Positions 1 to 9,249 of a stretch of 64,000 nucleotides of DNA are shown piece after piece. Source of the stretch: an uncultured Pelagibacteraceae bacterium (lineage in GTDB: Bacteria; Pseudomonadota; Alphaproteobacteria; Pelagibacterales; Pelagibacteraceae). The stretch covers positions 1-64,000 of the forward strand of contig CACIPU010000004.1 in the NCBI GenBank assembly GCA_902588625.1, written 5' to 3'. Position numbers and translations under genes: made by a program. Each line of letters begins with the position of its first letter. The first letter of the stretch is position 1. Below the pieces are notes generated by a model that had not been told where the DNA came from, ran no database searches, and saw only the letters and a list, made by a program, of their open reading frames with translations.

Positions 1-1
1 A

Positions 2-487
2 ACAGTTTATAAAGCAATAAAGGCTTTGGATGACATTAGCTTTGGTTATTTAACAATTCACGGTCAAGGTGGGAAGAAAATGATAGAACAAGCTACAAAA
101 GCTGCTAGTGAGATTAAGTGTAAACCTAAAATTATGATGGTTACAATCTTAACCGCTTTAAGTGACTCTGACTTAAAAGATATGGGAAATACAAATACTG
201 TAATCGAACAGGTTAAAAAATTAGCAAAAATTGCAAAAGAAACAAAGGTTGGTGTTGTGTGTTCTGGGAATGAAGCTAAAATTGTTAGAGAAATTATAGG
301 TCCAGATCTATCAATATTTACTCCAGGTATTCGAATGAAAGATGATGATTCAAATGATCAACAAAGAGTATGCACGCCTATAGATAGCATTAAAAATGGA
401 GCCAACCAAATAATTATGGGAAGAAGTCTGATGAAAGGTGATGTAGAAAAAAATTTAGATAAAGTGTTAAATTCTCTCAAAGAATAA
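2..487 (+). CDS. pyrF: Orotidine 5'-phosphate decarboxylase, 5'-truncated by window edge
   Basis: Open frame continues upstream of the listed ORF to base 2 (TVYKAIKALDD...); motifs LTIHGQGG, TILTALSDSDL, FTPGIR, DQQRV, MGRSL; precedes trpF. Confidence 0.85.
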   Translation, partial: TVYKAIKALDDISFGYLTIHGQGGKKMIEQATKAASEIKCKPKIMMVTILTALSDSDLKDMGNTNTVIEQVKKLAKIAKETKVGVVCSGNEAKIVREIIGPDLSIFTPGIRMKDDDSNDQQRVCTPIDSIKNGANQIIMGRSLMKGDVEKNLDKVLNSLKE

Positions 488-490
488 TTT

Positions 491-1096
491 ATGTCTATGG
501 AATTAAAAATTTGTGGAATTAATTCTAAAAATAACATTAAAACAATTATAAAGAATGGAGGATGTAAATATTTGGGATTTGTTTTTTATCCTGCATCTCC
601 AAGAAATTTATCTATTGAACAATCAAAAGAGCTTACGGATATAGTCCCAAACTATATTAAAAAAGTTGCTGTTTTAGTAAATCCTAAAAATGATTTTATA
701 AATAAAATCAAAAGTCAATTTGATTACCTGCAACTTTATGATACGCCTCCATCAAAAATTAAGGAAATTAAACTAATCTTTAATAAAAAAATTATCAAAG
801 CTATTAAAGTTAAGAAAGAAGAAGATATAAATATATATAAGGATTATATTGGAGTTGCAGATGAATTTTTATTTGACTCTGCCGCAATGGAAAAAAGTTC
901 CATTTTTAATTGGAGCTACTTAAAAAATGTTAATATTAAAAACTGGTTTCTTGCTGGTGGTATAAATATCAATAATCTTGAAGAAGCTTCAAAAATATCT
1001 TTAAAAATTGATATTAGTTCAGGTTTAGAGGATAATCCAGGCATAAAATCAGAAGAAAAAATTTTAAATTTTTTAAAAAAGATTAAAAAGTTATGA
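491..1096 (+). CDS. trpF: Phosphoribosylanthranilate isomerase (divergent)
   Basis: LKICGI N-terminus, YLGFVFYPASPR, FDS, DISSGLEDNPGIKS; followed by trpB. Confidence 0.85.
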   Translation: MSMELKICGINSKNNIKTIIKNGGCKYLGFVFYPASPRNLSIEQSKELTDIVPNYIKKVAVLVNPKNDFINKIKSQFDYLQLYDTPPSKIKEIKLIFNKKIIKAIKVKKEEDINIYKDYIGVADEFLFDSAAMEKSSIFNWSYLKNVNIKNWFLAGGININNLEEASKISLKIDISSGLEDNPGIKSEEKILNFLKKIKKL

Positions 1097-2325
1097 TAAA
1101 AATAAAAAAAGATAAACTTCTAATAGATCAACATGACAAAAATGGTTTCTGGGGAAAATTTGGAGGAAACTTTATACCTGAGACTCTAAAAAAGCCTGTA
1201 GAAGATCTTACTATTTTGTTCGAAAAATTGAGAAAAGATAAAAAATTTATAAAAGAAAGAGATTATTATTTCCAAAATTGGGTTGGTGCTCCTACCCCAT
1301 TTGTAAAGTTAGAAAATTTAACAGATCATTTAGGTGGAGCTCAAATATGGACAAAAATTGTTTCTGAAGCTAAGGGAGGTGCTCATAAAATTTATAATGC
1401 TACCGTTCATTGCCTTATAGCTAAAAGAGCTGGGAAAAAATATATAGTTGGCGATACTGGCGCAGGATATGCTGGAAAAATGTTGAGTATGGCTGCTAAA
1501 AAATTTGGTTTGAAATGTAAAATATTTATGGGAGCAAAAGATATTAAAAGACAAAAACCTAATTGTGATGCAATACGTGCAAATGGTGCAGAAATAATTC
1601 CAGTTTATACAGGCAGCCAAACTCTTGTGGACGCTGTTAGTGAATGTATGAGATATTGGGTATCTAACTGTCTTACAACAGCAATGTGCGTGGGCTCAAC
1701 TGTTGGGCCAAATATATTTGTAAAAATTTGTGGATGGAGTACTTCGCAAATTTCAAGAGAATTAATGCTTCAAATAAAAGAAGAGTTTGGAGAAGTTCCA
1801 AAAAAACTAAAATTAATAAATTGTGTTGGAGGAGGATCGTCAAGTTTTGGTTTTTGGAATGAATTTATGCATTATAACAAAAAGCAAGTTGAGTTTATTG
1901 GTGTTGAAGCTGGTGGGCCAAAAAAAAGTAAAAGACACGCAGCTCCTCTAACCTATGGATCAAAAATTGGAATTTTACATGGTGCAGCTCAATACGTAAA
2001 TCAAAATAGAGATGGCCAGATAGAAGAAACAGAATCAATAAGTGCTGGACTGGATTATCCAGGAGTATCCCCTCTTCATTGTTTTTTAAAAGATACAAAT
2101 AGAGCAAGATATACTGCAGCCAGTGATGAAGAAGCTTTAAATGCATATCAATTAGTTACTGGATTTGAAAATTTAAATCCTAGCCTAGAGCCAAGCCATG
2201 CATTTGCAGAAGCTATAAAAATAGCACCAAAATTAAGTAGAGATATTATTATTTGTGTTAACTCATGCGGAGATGCAATAAAAGATCGTGATATTTTAAA
2301 ACAAAGATTAGGAAAATATAAATGA
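1093..2325 (+). CDS. trpB: Tryptophan synthase beta chain-like protein (divergent active-site motifs)
   Basis: FWGKFGGNFIPE, GGAHKIYN (PLP Lys), DTGAGYAG, CVGGGSSS, DGQIEETESISAGLDYPGVSP, SLEPSHA; synteny with trpF/trpA. Confidence 0.85.
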   Translation: MIKIKKDKLLIDQHDKNGFWGKFGGNFIPETLKKPVEDLTILFEKLRKDKKFIKERDYYFQNWVGAPTPFVKLENLTDHLGGAQIWTKIVSEAKGGAHKIYNATVHCLIAKRAGKKYIVGDTGAGYAGKMLSMAAKKFGLKCKIFMGAKDIKRQKPNCDAIRANGAEIIPVYTGSQTLVDAVSECMRYWVSNCLTTAMCVGSTVGPNIFVKICGWSTSQISRELMLQIKEEFGEVPKKLKLINCVGGGSSSFGFWNEFMHYNKKQVEFIGVEAGGPKKSKRHAAPLTYGSKIGILHGAAQYVNQNRDGQIEETESISAGLDYPGVSPLHCFLKDTNRARYTAASDEEALNAYQLVTGFENLNPSLEPSHAFAEAIKIAPKLSRDIIICVNSCGDAIKDRDILKQRLGKYK

Positions 2326-3125
2326 TTAGTTCTCAAATTAGTTTGGCTTTTAAAAAATGTAAAAAGGAAAAAAGGCCAGCTTTGTTAACTTATACAGTTG
2401 CTGGAGATAATACTAAAAAAAAATCATTAGAAATTTTAAATTCAATTTCTAATCATGCAGATATTTGTGAGATAGGATTTCCACATAACACTCCGATTGC
2501 TGATGGTGGGCAAATTCAAACTTCGTCTTACCGTGCAATAAAAAATGGTATTAAAATGCAACATGTTTTTGAGATTGTTAAAATGTTCAAAAAAAACAAA
2601 AATCAAAAACCTGTAATTCTTATGGGTTATTTCAATATGATTTTTCAATATGGTGAAAATAAATTTTTAAAGAAGTGTAAAAATGTTGGGGTGGATGGTT
2701 TAATTGTCGTAGATTTACCATGGCCAGATAATAAGACCTTTTCAAAGAAATGTAAAAAATTTTCAATCACCTTTGTTCAGCTTCTAAGTCCAACAACTTC
2801 AATATCACGAATGAAAAAAATTGTAAGGGACTCACATGATATGATGTATTTTATTTCTACTTTATCTACTACTGGAGGAAAGTTAAAAGCTTTACCAAAA
2901 GAAATTTTAAAAAATTATAATAAAATTAAAAAAATAGATAAATCAAAAAATTTGGTTATTGGTTTTGGAATTACCAGTAAAAATATATCTGCATTTAAAA
3001 CTGCCGATGGATGTGTGGTAGGTAGTGAAATCTGTAATAAAATTTCATTATCTTTGAAAAAAAAACAAAATCCTGTCATAAATGTTAGTAATATGGTAAA
3101 AAAATTAAAGAAAAAAATTATATGA
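2322..3125 (+). CDS. trpA: Tryptophan synthase alpha chain-like protein (divergent)
   Basis: ALLTYTVAGD, CEIGFPHNTPIADG (E49/D60 equivalents kept), MGYFNMI, GVDGLIVVDLP; overlaps trpB stop by 4 nt. Confidence 0.85.
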   Translation: MISSQISLAFKKCKKEKRPALLTYTVAGDNTKKKSLEILNSISNHADICEIGFPHNTPIADGGQIQTSSYRAIKNGIKMQHVFEIVKMFKKNKNQKPVILMGYFNMIFQYGENKFLKKCKNVGVDGLIVVDLPWPDNKTFSKKCKKFSITFVQLLSPTTSISRMKKIVRDSHDMMYFISTLSTTGGKLKALPKEILKNYNKIKKIDKSKNLVIGFGITSKNISAFKTADGCVVGSEICNKISLSLKKKQNPVINVSNMVKKLKKKII

Positions 3126-4096
3126 ATTGGATTTCAGGTTTTAAAAAATTAAAAATTAAAGTTAAAAAACTTTTTAAAGTTCAGGAAAAACTAGATCCAA
3201 ATGCTTCCCTTTGGGTAATCTGCCAAAGTTGTTCTACTATGATTTTAAAAAGCTCTCTTCAAGAGCAAGACTGGATTTGCAGCAAATGTACTTATTATCT
3301 TGACAAACCTCCTCGAGCAATAGTTAAAACTTTTTTTCCTGAAGGTGGAAATTTAATTCAACCTCCTACAGAATTAGGAAATGATGATCCTTTAAATTTT
3401 AAAACTGAGCTAGGTAGTTATAAAGATAAGCTTGCTAAGGCTAGAAAAAAAGAAAAACAGTGGTGTTCAATACTTGCGTATAAAGGAATTGTAGATAATT
3501 TAAAAATTCATCTTATTGTAAGCAATTTCAAATTTTTAGGGGGCTCTTGGGGTGTCAATGAAAGCTTTTACTTTCAAAAGGCAGTTGAAGATGCAATTGA
3601 AAATAATGCAGATGCTTTTGTTCTAATACTAAAATCTGGAGGAGTTTCAATGTTTAATTCAACTATGGGACTTAATGCAGTAATGGGAGCGGGAGTGATT
3701 GGAATGCAAAAACTTAAAGAAAAAAATATTTTAACAGTTTCTGTAGGTCAATCAAAAACAACTGGTGGAGTACTCGCTAGTATTTTTTATGCTTCTGAAA
3801 TTATAATTTTTGAAAAGGGATCCCATGATGTAACTTTTGCTGGAAAAAAAATTTCAAAAAATTATTTAGCTGCTGGAGAAACTATGGATGAAAAAACATT
3901 TGGTACAGCTGAAGAAAAACTAGCTGGAGGCTTTGCTGATTTGGTTCTGCAACGATCAGAAATCAAATCAACAATTTGTACACTTGCTAAAATTATTAAA
4001 AAGAAGGAAAATCTGCCTATAATTGAAAATAAATCTGATGATAGCGCAGAAATTGAAAGCGGAAAAATTTTACCAAAAACTGCAGAAAAAATATAG
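3122..4096 (+). CDS. accD: Acetyl-CoA carboxylase carboxyltransferase beta subunit-like (divergent)
   Basis: Zinc ribbon CQSC...CSKC, DPLNF, FKFLGGSWG, TTGGVLAS, TFAGKKIS; synteny trpA-accD-folC. Confidence 0.8.
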   Translation: MNWISGFKKLKIKVKKLFKVQEKLDPNASLWVICQSCSTMILKSSLQEQDWICSKCTYYLDKPPRAIVKTFFPEGGNLIQPPTELGNDDPLNFKTELGSYKDKLAKARKKEKQWCSILAYKGIVDNLKIHLIVSNFKFLGGSWGVNESFYFQKAVEDAIENNADAFVLILKSGGVSMFNSTMGLNAVMGAGVIGMQKLKEKNILTVSVGQSKTTGGVLASIFYASEIIIFEKGSHDVTFAGKKISKNYLAAGETMDEKTFGTAEEKLAGGFADLVLQRSEIKSTICTLAKIIKKKENLPIIENKSDDSAEIESGKILPKTAEKI

Positions 4097-5318
4097 CAGA
4101 AGAATAAATTTAGACTTATCAAGAATAAAAATAGCTCTTAAAAAGCTCAAGATAAATCCAAATAAAGATTTACCTGGAAAAGTTTTATCAATTATAGGAT
4201 CTGATGGAAAAAATTCTGTTGTCCAAAGTTTAAAAGCAATACTAACAGAAAATAAAAAAAATATTGCAACTTTTACGTCTCCTTCAATTGTCTCCCCTTT
4301 AGATAGAATATTTTTAAAAAATAAATTTATTAGTCTAAAGAAATTTAAAAACAATGCTAAAAAAATTGCTTCATTAAAAACAAAACTTACTCTTTTTGAA
4401 GTAATAACTTTAATCTACATAAAAAGTGTAAAAAATATTAAGAACATAGATTACTTAATTAATGAGGCTGGTTGTGGTTTTGATAAAGATTCTACAAATT
4501 TATTTGATAGCCCCCGTGCACAAATAATAACTAATTTAAATCTACAACATAAAGACTTACTTGGCGCAAAGAATATAAATGATATATGCAGAATCAAATG
4601 TGGATCACTTAGTAATGATACTTCTATTTATATTGGTAAGCAGAAAATAAAAACACTTAAAATCATTAAAAAAGTTCTTAAAAAAAACAGTAGCAAAAAA
4701 TTTTACTATGGTAAAGATTTTAAAATTATAAGAAAAAAAAATTTCTATCTTTATAAAGATAAAAAATGTTCACTTAAACTTCATGCAAAACAAATTCATA
4801 GTGAGGGATTATGGGAAAATATAGCTCTTTCTGTAAAAGTAGCTAGAGATTTAGGAATTAGTAATCTAACTATATTAAAGAGTCTTAAAAATATAAAATT
4901 TTTAGGGAGATTACATTTCATAAAAAATGGAAAAATAAGAAAATTATTATCTCCTAAAGAGGATCTTATTTTAGATGGATGTCACTCTATTGTAGCTATT
5001 GCTAACCATATTAAATTTTTAAGAAGTATAAAAAAACCTAAGTACGCCATATGGTCTTTAATGAAAAATCGTGAACCAGAAAAATTTGTAAAATACTTAA
5101 AATGTTTTAAAAAAATAGTAGCAATAAAAGTACCAAATGAAGCGAATGCATGCTCAGCCGAACAACTTAAACAAATTGCTAATTTAAACGGAATAAAATG
5201 TCAAACGGCTGAAAATATTCAATCAGCAATTAAATTAATTTCTTCAGATCAACCTAAATGTTTAAGTATTATTGGTAGTCTTTACACTGCCGGGGCTGTT
5301 CTTAATTTAAACAATTGA
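4023..5318 (+). CDS. folC: Folylpolyglutamate synthase/dihydrofolate synthase-like (divergent); true start uncertain
   Basis: GSDGKNS at P-loop position, TFTSPSIV, EAGCGFDKDSTN, LQHKDLLG, LDGCHS; ORF start lies inside accD, so the start may be further downstream. Confidence 0.7.
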   Translation: MKINLMIAQKLKAEKFYQKLQKKYSRRINLDLSRIKIALKKLKINPNKDLPGKVLSIIGSDGKNSVVQSLKAILTENKKNIATFTSPSIVSPLDRIFLKNKFISLKKFKNNAKKIASLKTKLTLFEVITLIYIKSVKNIKNIDYLINEAGCGFDKDSTNLFDSPRAQIITNLNLQHKDLLGAKNINDICRIKCGSLSNDTSIYIGKQKIKTLKIIKKVLKKNSSKKFYYGKDFKIIRKKNFYLYKDKKCSLKLHAKQIHSEGLWENIALSVKVARDLGISNLTILKSLKNIKFLGRLHFIKNGKIRKLLSPKEDLILDGCHSIVAIANHIKFLRSIKKPKYAIWSLMKNREPEKFVKYLKCFKKIVAIKVPNEANACSAEQLKQIANLNGIKCQTAENIQSAIKLISSDQPKCLSIIGSLYTAGAVLNLNN

Positions 5319-5684
5319 TTCTCTTACCCAAGCAATAAAAGCTTCGGCTGCGACTAGCCCAATTTTTTCGGAAATTCTTTCACCGTTTTTATATATAATT
5401 GTCGTTGGAACACCCCTTACACCAGCAGCACTACTAATATTAATTCCCTTATCCTCTACTGCAACAGTTCCAAAATTAACTTCATTTGCTATTGGGTCGT
5501 TAATTACTTCATTTTTAAGAACTTTATGTAACTGAATACATGGCTGACAATAAGATAAAGCTGAATATGTGACCACATAGGGCTTAGAATTTTCTAAAAC
5601 TTCTTTTTGAAAATTTTCATCTGTAATTTCATTTAATTTAGACATAAGATTATAGGAATTTAATAATTTTACTGTAAATGTCAA
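5307..5684 (-). CDS. Thioredoxin-like protein with CQPC active site
   Basis: SYCQPC, GVRGVPTTIIYKNGE (cis-Pro region); thioredoxin fold pattern. Confidence 0.7.
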   Translation of the reverse strand: MTFTVKLLNSYNLMSKLNEITDENFQKEVLENSKPYVVTYSALSYCQPCIQLHKVLKNEVINDPIANEVNFGTVAVEDKGINISSAAGVRGVPTTIIYKNGERISEKIGLVAAEAFIAWVRESIV

Positions 5685-7154
5685 TTATGCGTTTTGATAT
5701 CTTTTTTCTATATCTTGAACAAATGAATCATACTCATCTAAAAGTTGTAAAGCCTCATTATTACCCTGTCTATCAAAGGTATTACGATAGTCATCTAATT
5801 CTTTATAAAATTTTCCAACGGTTTCAAAATTTTCATCGTTGTTTGATAAAAGTCTTCTACCAAACTCTCGATGAATCTCATTATAAATAGATTTTGGAAG
5901 TAATTCAGGATGGTTTTCATAAAAAAGTGTTGCTGCAAAAAATCTATATTTTTCAGTAAATTTGTCTATTAAAGGTAGCCTGTCCTTCCACTCCAATTTA
6001 TGAAAAAGTTCCATATTTTTTTTATCTGAATCAGATGGAAAGCCATCTAAATATAAGCGTTCTTCCGGTATTAGTTCTTTTTGATCAAATTGTTTTTTTT
6101 CTTCTGCTTGATCTTTTAATATAGTTTGCATTAATTTGAGAAATTTTGGATTCTTGTCTAAAAGTTCAACTCTTTTGTTTAATTCCTCTTCTCCACCTTT
6201 TATTTTGTTATAAGGATCTGCTTTAAAGGCATGGCTGCTCTGGAGTAAAATTTCATTACGATTTTGTTTTATAGTTCGTAGAAATTTAGGAGACTTTTTC
6301 ATTGCTTTTTCTAAATCTTTATATCCAAGTTTTAAATAAGGTTCTATTGGCTCTCTAAGATCCCAACAAATTGCCCATTGATATACTGGGTGTGAAAACA
6401 AATAGTGAATAGCGTACCATCTTGCCTTGCCATAAAAATAAGCAACATGTGAGAGAATTTTATTTTTCTCTAATAATTTTTGAGTTTCAGATTTATGGCC
6501 AGTTTTTATTGCACCCTCCCAAACCTCAGGAACATTTTTCATCATAATGCGAGCCAGCTCAGCATTGGCAAGAACGTCACTCATAGCTTCATGGGCAACT
6601 TCATGTTTAATGTCATTTTTTTCACATAAACTGGCTAATTTAAATAAAAACGATCCCTTAGGCGATATTTCACATTTAAGACTTTTGTCATCTACAAGCT
6701 TAGTTGCTCTTGCTATGTTAAGAGTATCAATAATTCTATGTGGTAATTTTTTTAAGTGGTAAACATCTGGAATCAAATTTTTATAAAGTTGCCTAATATA
6801 TGCCTCCATATCAAATGATATAATATTGTGACCAAGAACCGTAACTGGTCCAATTTTATTAAGGAACGCATGAATTTGCATGACAGCATCATAGTGCGAA
6901 AGATTTGCCCCTTTTAAAGTTTGAACTTTCACTTTGTTTACAAGTAGAGCTCCAATTGACGGTACTACGGTTGGACGCATTCTACAACGAACATCTAATC
7001 GCTTTAATTCTCTCCAGCGTTCATCGAATAAAACAAAAGCACCTTGAAGTAATGAAAGATGATTTACTGCACTTGATGATGTTTCAAAGTCTGCTACTAA
7101 ATAATTCATATATTTTAAATTTCTATTTCCTGGTGTTCTTGTAAGTAACGACAC
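5685..7154 (-). CDS. sbcB: Exodeoxyribonuclease I-like DEDD 3'-5' exonuclease
   Basis: DFETS (ExoI motif), GHNIISFDMEAYIRQLYKNL (ExoII), AHEAMSDVLANAELARI (ExoIII); ExoI-like length and C-terminal part. Confidence 0.75.
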   Translation of the reverse strand: MSLLTRTPGNRNLKYMNYLVADFETSSSAVNHLSLLQGAFVLFDERWRELKRLDVRCRMRPTVVPSIGALLVNKVKVQTLKGANLSHYDAVMQIHAFLNKIGPVTVLGHNIISFDMEAYIRQLYKNLIPDVYHLKKLPHRIIDTLNIARATKLVDDKSLKCEISPKGSFLFKLASLCEKNDIKHEVAHEAMSDVLANAELARIMMKNVPEVWEGAIKTGHKSETQKLLEKNKILSHVAYFYGKARWYAIHYLFSHPVYQWAICWDLREPIEPYLKLGYKDLEKAMKKSPKFLRTIKQNRNEILLQSSHAFKADPYNKIKGGEEELNKRVELLDKNPKFLKLMQTILKDQAEEKKQFDQKELIPEERLYLDGFPSDSDKKNMELFHKLEWKDRLPLIDKFTEKYRFFAATLFYENHPELLPKSIYNEIHREFGRRLLSNNDENFETVGKFYKELDDYRNTFDRQGNNEALQLLDEYDSFVQDIEKRYQNA

Positions 7155-7876
7155 ATATCACAGTTATCTTCACCACTAAAATCAGGGATTTTGTCTCGTG
7201 TTAATAAGTCTTTTATTCTATCTAGAACATCTTCTACCCATGTATAATCAATTTTATAATTGATAATCTGAATATCAAAGATTAATTTTTCATTCCATTC
7301 TTTAGGTTCTAAGCTAGCATTGCAAAAAACTATGTAGGAGTCTTCTGAAATTTTAAAACCATTTTTTTCTAAGAGATAACCATAAATTTCTAGTTGGTTT
7401 TTCCAAGTTTTGTGGTACGGCTGTCCTAAATATTTAACTGAATCACCTTCCTTTGTTTGTGTACTTTTAAATTCTACTGGACTTAATTCGTTTGTTCTAA
7501 GATTAATTAATATTTCATCGACAGCTCCTTGAATTATTAGATTAGCTTTTTTATAATGAAATTTTACTCCTTGAAAATTTTCTCTCCATTCGTTTATTTT
7601 TTCATGTTGAAAAGGAACTAAATTAATTTTTTTATCCTTAAAATATCTATGAGGAATTTGTTTTTCTCTAGCTGCATCAAATGTTTTTTTTAGCAATGTG
7701 TCAGTTGCAGAATTAAGTCTAAATGGAAATGATCTTAAGGCTTTAATAGCAAGCTTATTTTGCAAATAAAAACATCTTTGACAATCTAGAAATCCTTGAA
7801 TGCGACTTCTACTAACAGTAAAAGGTTTTTCACTGCTCGGATCAAATTTTCTCACTCTACTTTTTTTTTTAATCAC
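7115..7876 (-). CDS. PD-(D/E)XK superfamily nuclease (RecB/Cas4-like)
   Basis: SRIQGFLDCQRCFYLQ N-terminus, GAVDEILIN...LSPVEFKS catalytic pattern, C-terminal CDMCRY cysteines. Confidence 0.65.
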   Translation of the reverse strand: MIKKKSRVRKFDPSSEKPFTVSRSRIQGFLDCQRCFYLQNKLAIKALRSFPFRLNSATDTLLKKTFDAAREKQIPHRYFKDKKINLVPFQHEKINEWRENFQGVKFHYKKANLIIQGAVDEILINLRTNELSPVEFKSTQTKEGDSVKYLGQPYHKTWKNQLEIYGYLLEKNGFKISEDSYIVFCNASLEPKEWNEKLIFDIQIINYKIDYTWVEDVLDRIKDLLTRDKIPDFSGEDNCDMCRYLQEHQEIEI

Positions 7877-7922
7877 TGTTTATTTAACCTTTAAGTTTTA
7901 ACTATATATTTTGAATTTTTTA

Positions 7923-9083
7923 CTAGTGAATAAATGGACCTTTATCTTCTGGATCGTTCACACTTGGTATTTTATCTTCTTCAGGAAGAGTTTTTTCAAT
8001 ATTTTTTGCTGGTAAATATTTTTTTTCTTTTAAATCAGTCAATTGTTTTTCAAGACTATCCTTACCTCCCCACCCACTTTTTATAACATTTTCTAGATTT
8101 ACACCGTGTGTTCTGTAACTAGTAACCAACTTCTTAAGAAACCCTTTTAAAGTCCCATATTTTTCATAAATTTTTGTAGCACTTTTAACAATCTCATCCA
8201 CACTTTCGATTTGTTTTTGCTTAGATTTTATAGTTTCAACAATTTTAATTATAGCCATAAGATTTCCAGGTCCAGCTAATATTATATTCTTATTGTAAGC
8301 TTTTTCTCCTAAATTTGGATCATGCTGTACTGCTGTAAGATAACATGCTTCGAAAGGTATAAACATTATAGTTGTTGGAAAAACTTTTGTGTTTAATATT
8401 TGTGAATATTTTTTTGTACTTAGTTTTTGAATGTGATCTGTTATAGATTTTATATGTTTTTTTAAATGATCCTCTTGTAATTTTTTATCTTTTTTTTCAT
8501 TTGACCAATTTTTCCAATTATCTAAGGATACTTTTGAATCAATCACTAGATAACTTTCTTCCATCCTTATAAGCACATCTGGTATAACTCTTTTTAAAGA
8601 TTGACTATCGTTAGGATCTTGAATTTTATCTCCAACATGGCACTTAAAATCAGTACCTTCACGAAATCCGCATGAAATTAAGAGAGTTTTTAAGATTTTT
8701 TCGCCAAACTCTCCTTGAAATTTACTGCTACCAGTAAGATCTTCAAGATATTTTTTCATTTCACCAATATTATCCCTGTCAAATTTGTTTCTTTCTTCTG
8801 TTATCTGCGTATATTCAGATATTGCGGTTTTATGATCGTCTATCTTATTTATTGTTTTAAGCTGCTCTTTAGTTAGTTCTTTTTCAGATTTAAGAGTTTC
8901 TTCTAGGTTTTTTTTAATTTCTAAAAGACCTTTTTTTTCTGATTCTAAAGATGCAATAACCTTTTCTTTTTCAAAAACATCAATGTTTTGAGATTTATCA
9001 ACTTGATTTTTTTTAAAATAAAACCACACAATAGAAGCTAGTATAACTCCTATAAGGATTCCTAAAAACAAACCTTCATTCAT
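7923..9083 (-). CDS. rmuC: DNA recombination protein RmuC
   Basis: N-terminal TM, coiled coil, GEFGEKIL, IPDVLIRMEESYLVIDSKVSLDNW, MFIPFEACY. Confidence 0.85.
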   Translation of the reverse strand: MNEGLFLGILIGVILASIVWFYFKKNQVDKSQNIDVFEKEKVIASLESEKKGLLEIKKNLEETLKSEKELTKEQLKTINKIDDHKTAISEYTQITEERNKFDRDNIGEMKKYLEDLTGSSKFQGEFGEKILKTLLISCGFREGTDFKCHVGDKIQDPNDSQSLKRVIPDVLIRMEESYLVIDSKVSLDNWKNWSNEKKDKKLQEDHLKKHIKSITDHIQKLSTKKYSQILNTKVFPTTIMFIPFEACYLTAVQHDPNLGEKAYNKNIILAGPGNLMAIIKIVETIKSKQKQIESVDEIVKSATKIYEKYGTLKGFLKKLVTSYRTHGVNLENVIKSGWGGKDSLEKQLTDLKEKKYLPAKNIEKTLPEEDKIPSVNDPEDKGPFIH

Positions 9084-9249
9084 TTTAACTACCTCTTAAA
9101 TAAAAGTAATTTTAACTTATTATTAAGTATACGATGTAATGTAAGATTTTGTTAATTACTAAACACATCAGTGTACATTACAAGGTTAACTTTATTATTT
9201 AGTATTTATAAAATATCAAATAAATATTTAGTTGTCAATAATAAAGTAT

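Noticed and set aside
1330-2336. Minus-strand ORFs at 1330-1620, 1895-2146 and 2148-2336
   Set aside because: Shadow ORFs opposite the well-supported trpB; no recognisable protein features.
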